The notes under the pieces were generated by a model. The model ran no database searches. It was given only the letters and a program-made list of their open reading frames with translations, and was not told where the DNA came from. The translations under genes were made by a program, and so were the position numbers. From Klebsormidium nitens (lineage: Eukaryota; Streptophyta; Klebsormidiophyceae; Klebsormidiales; Klebsormidiaceae), in assembly GCA_000708835.1 (NCBI GenBank), contig DF236967.1:312822-376821 (forward strand): a stretch of DNA of 64,000 nt. The letters are read 5' to 3'. This document shows, one piece after another, positions 61,201 through 64,000 of this stretch (position 1 is the stretch's first letter; the number at the start of each line of letters is the position of its first letter).

Positions 61201-62036
61201 TTCAGAAGGCCTCCTTGGTTTCTTCTTGGCCTTCTTCCTTGTCGATTTCACGGTGGGTCTCAGTAGTACCTCCACATCTTTGACAGCAATGTGCAGTTTC
61301 AGAGCCCCACTTCTTCGTAGAACAGGACTCAGGGAATCCCTCACACTGCAGGACATCTCGCCGACTGTCACCGATGCGATGGGGCCCTGCAACCAAGTGT
61401 GAAAGAGTGCAAATGAGTATATGTTGACAGCTATTGATTGAAGCGACCATCAACTAATTGTATTCTGAGTTGTTAACATCTATGCACTCAGTATGCTGGT
61501 CCTATGAGAATACAACTTCCCCACACACAGATGACTCACATAAATGGTCCAGACCAAGACTCGCTGTTCAGCTGACAATGCATGCAACTTTGCTTTCTCT
61601 CAAGCAGTTCTTAGCTGAGAATGCTGACCACCTTGTCCTCTGCCCTTCCAACCCACCTTCTTGAAGGTAATTGACAAGTCCTTCAACCTGATTGGACTGA
61701 TTATCCTGAAGTGCACCATGTTGCCCGTCACTTGGCTGATGAGGAGCGCAAGAGCCTTGGCTGTGAAGCTGCAGAAATAAAACAATCCAGCTTTTAAGGA
61801 GGTGCATTCAACAACGAACAACTCAATGCAATAGGTTACTGCTGTTGAAACCCTAATTCACGCAATCCTCCGCTCGCTTGGATCAAACCAAGAGATGTCC
61901 AGGCACTTTTCCTGCATTGCACCCGCTGCAGCACAAACTCTCATCTCCTTGCAGCTAAGCAGGAAGCTCACTTGAAGAGCAGCCATCCCCCCAGCGCCAG
62001 TATGAGAAAAGCAGCAAAGCTCGCTCCTAGATCCAT
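46288..62036 (-). CDS. SABRE / BLTP2-family bridge-like lipid transfer protein
   Basis: SABRE-type proteins form long hydrophobic-groove bridges that move lipids at ER-plasma membrane contacts and control cell expansion and division-plane placement. Twenty-one exons, in coding order: 62036-61972, 61768-61657, 61386-61099, 60809-60006, 59806-59390, 59058-56917, 56662-56261, 55960-54605, 54362-54165, 53855-53504, 53211-52685, 52398-52159, 51718-51459, 51088-50869, 50551-50429, 50116-49901, 49544-49332, 48814-48047, 47595-47227, 46939-46699, 46454-46288. They sum to 9,480 bases, 3,159 residues, longer than the roughly 2,600 of Arabidopsis SABRE. The start MDLGASFAAFLILALGGWLL is an N-terminal membrane anchor. 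Later family blocks include EDEPFQSWLDLHYRMLA, SLPWWDLMRYYVHG, DPFRSTSLRLG, LLADNCLRVSLHGLKLLWT, LEHVQAHVAPTDVD, FAEAEINNM, RIHLTESLYRMLFEYVFP and WRRLFYKVKKHIIWGVLK. Confidence 0.93.
51818..51907. repeat. 45-base tandem duplication in SABRE intron 12
   Basis: Two copies of a 45-base unit beginning TGTGACGTACAGGTGGAAGG lie head to tail in the intron 51719-52158. They differ at only one position that I can see (ATCGCC versus ATTGCC), so the event is recent. Confidence 0.9.
57372..57475 (-). repeat. 21-base repeat coding a 7-residue repeat in SABRE exon 6
   Basis: About five units of the type GxESVRx / GTEGVRT follow each other in frame within the large sixth exon, in a poorly conserved part of the protein. 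On the plus strand the unit reads GGACGCTTTCCGTTCC with small changes. Confidence 0.8.
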
Positions 62037-63036
62037 CTTGTTCCAGCTCCTTCACCTCCAGGGAGAATGGAGCGCTGACCCTGCGCTCTTCAGCTGCTTC
62101 CTCAGGCTCAGGCCTTTGTGTTAGTCTTTTCAATGCCTTGCAATGAGTCCTCCCCTGCAATCCGCCATGATCGGACAAACAGCCCTCTATTACAGATTGT
62201 AAGTGCGCTCACTCTAGTTTTCGGGGTCACTCTCAACAAACTTCAAAGTTGGGAAACTTACATACGCTGAATGCAGACTCACATTGCATGTCATCGAGGG
62301 AGAGTCTCTAGTCCTCCAAGCTCGAGATCTGATTGGATGCGGAGATAGAGCATTTGTGATACTTCTGATTTATCTGTCGCAATATTTCCCCGGACTCATA
62401 CCTACTATTTATAGGAATCAGAAACCTTAACCCAACGTTATTCGAAGTTTGGGGCCGAACCTGTACCTGTACCCTAACCCACCAGGGCGTTGACCTAACC
62501 TGCCTAGAGTCCATGCGCCGAAACGTAGATTGAACTCAAACTCAAACTCATCGACACGTATACATAAGCCGGTAACTTTCGGCTTCATAAGCTATACACA
62601 CGACCTGCATTTGCTAGGGTTGTCCCGCACTCAGTGCCAGTGCCACTGCAGGCTCAGCCGCAGCAGCAGGACATTCATGAAGAATGGTTCTCCTGATTCT
62701 GACTTGAAGTTGAAGATCCGCCATTCACAACGTCAATGTCAACAGGCCTGCATTACATACAGCTCTGCATTCTGTTTAAGATGCTATTTGGAGCTGGACG
62801 GAGAGCTTTTTGTGTGGGTGATTGCTTGATATGCGAGCAAGAAGAAGTATCAGGCCGTCAATGCCCAGGCCAGTGTTAAGTGTTTTACTGTAGTGTCAGG
62901 TCTTTAATTTGAGGAACAGGAACTCAGTTCCTGCAGCACGCAACTTCGATCCTTTGCATAGATTGATTTTCCATTCCTCTGTCACATTGGCTGGCACTCC
63001 GTCAAGCAAGCTGCTTGTTGGATCAAGCCAGGCAGC
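62037..63036. promoter_or_regulatory. Divergent promoter region between SABRE and the MATE gene
   Basis: One kilobase separates the two start codons. It should carry both promoters and leaders. An open frame covering the SABRE exon in another frame (to 62178) is a shadow. No specific element is recognised. Confidence 0.55.
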
Positions 63037-63780
63037 ATGGCAGTGTCAAGCAGGGCAGTCATCGCCCAGCTTGAGCACCGCAGCTTCTCCTCCAGCTGCT
63101 GCAGGAGGGATCCTTCCGATGTTTTGCTCGCTAACTTTCCAGCTAAACCTGTGCATTTACCAAGTGGTGGGGCTCTCTCAAAAGATAGACGCCGAGGCCA
63201 CTCAGAAGTGCACAAGCAGAAACTGTTCTGTGTTGCACGTCTTATCAACAATCAGACTCGTAGGAGGGGATGTGGTACCGCATCCTTGCAGAATGGATTA
63301 CCGGCTGATGAATGGCACAGATCATCACCAGAGAATGCCCTGGGGCCATCTATAGCGTCTCAGCGAAGGGGCCAGTCGGATGTGCGCACATTGGCAGCAG
63401 GTGAAGCTGCATCCATAGAAGAGGCCCAGCTGGATGAGGTACGCAACTGTCACATGGAAGTTTTTCTCGCTAACTGACAATATCATAGCTCATTCTGAGG
63501 TTGCTGTCAGCAACTGGGCCGCATAAGACATGTGATTGCAGACAGACGTTCTTGTTCCGTTTAGTCTTAGATGCTTATAGGCAATGCTAATGAACGCCAC
63601 CACCGTCAATCAACATCGCATTCTGAGATTCGGTGTTGGCCCCCCTTGCAGGCAGCTTTGAAGGTTCAGGAAGGGAAGCGGCAAATTGGCCTCGCACTTC
63701 CAATCTTTGGAACTCAGATGGTTCAGCTTCTCTTAGTACTGTCCTCCTCTGTGTTTGTTGGTCGTCTTGGCGAATTTCAG
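63037..63780 (+). CDS. MATE-family efflux transporter, N-terminal part
   Basis: MATE proteins are antiporters that export organic cations, acids or secondary metabolites. Two exons, 63037-63438 and 63652-63780, are in phase and give the first 177 residues. Residues 1-134 are a long, Ser/Arg-rich leader (MAVSSRAVIAQLEHRS) that could be a plastid transit peptide, as in plastid MATE members. The second exon enters the first membrane helix with KRQIGLALPIFGTQMVQLLL followed by SSSVFVGRLGEFQ, the family's typical VGxLG end of helix 1. The donor GTGAGT at 63781 starts an intron that runs towards the right edge, so the remaining ten or eleven helices lie outside the window. Substrate cannot be told. 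Confidence 0.82.
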
Positions 63781-64000
63781 GTGAGTGCCTGCACAACTTG
63801 CTTGTGCAGAGTCGATTGAGATCCTACGGTGTCCCTTTGTCTGTCTGCCTCCAGTGTGGTGCCTCAGATCTACCTTCCATCCATTGTTTGTTTTACCATT
63901 GACCAGAGTGACAACAAGGAACTCATCAGCTGAAAACATTGGCCGAAATGTCGCGCCAGCATGACTGTTGAAGTGGAGATTACTCATGCCAGGTAATCAG

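Noticed and set aside
61858-62178. Minus-strand open frame of 106 codons as SABRE start
   Set aside because: A different frame from the ATG at 62036 encodes the membrane anchor and joins exon 2 in phase, whereas this frame does not.

Overview
The window is nuclear DNA of a green-lineage eukaryote. Genes are rich in spliceosomal GT-AG introns, intergenic spaces run to 1-4 kb, and there are no operons. Plant-type bifunctional aspartokinase-homoserine dehydrogenase, a rearranged-domain (DRM-type) DNA methyltransferase, SABRE, a SUF4-type zinc-finger protein and a seed-maturation (SMP) domain together point to a streptophyte. The compact, GC-rich exons suggest a charophyte alga such as Klebsormidium, but the genus is an inference.

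Layout: 146-4875 (-) aspartokinase-homoserine dehydrogenase, cut by the left edge, with a possible transit-peptide exon near 5.7 kb; a 39-base assembly gap at 6305-6343; 7052-9651 (-) SUF4/ZNF207-like protein; 10455-12212 (+) tail-anchored SMP-domain protein; 14321-16679 (-) bacterial-like zinc alcohol dehydrogenase; 17891-26008 (-) VPS11, 13 exons; 26913-27847 (+) Josephin deubiquitinase; 29462-34625 (-) an unrecognised nuclear-type protein with ten short Cys/His modules; 37352-42133 (-) DRM methyltransferase with UBA domain, first exon(s) unresolved; 46288-62036 (-) SABRE/BLTP2 lipid-transfer protein, 21 exons, about 3,159 residues; 63037-63780 (+) MATE transporter, cut by the right edge.

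Exon models were built by hand from reading frame, splice dinucleotides and phase. For VPS11, SABRE, the alcohol dehydrogenase, the Josephin protein, the SMP protein and the Cys/His-module protein the exon lengths sum to a whole number of codons, which supports the models; individual borders may be off by a base. The genes do not form one pathway. They cover amino-acid synthesis, endosome/vacuole tethering, membrane-contact lipid transfer, ubiquitin removal, DNA methylation and transport.

The most novel object is the 29.5-34.6 kb gene: ten copies of a C-x10-C-x2-H module with a variable first cysteine, some with exact WRC-type spacing, behind a winged-helix-like N-terminus. Also notable are a tail-anchored SMP-domain protein, a bacterial-looking alcohol dehydrogenase with introns, a telomere-like tract inside an intron, and several tandem duplications in introns, two of which copy splice sites.
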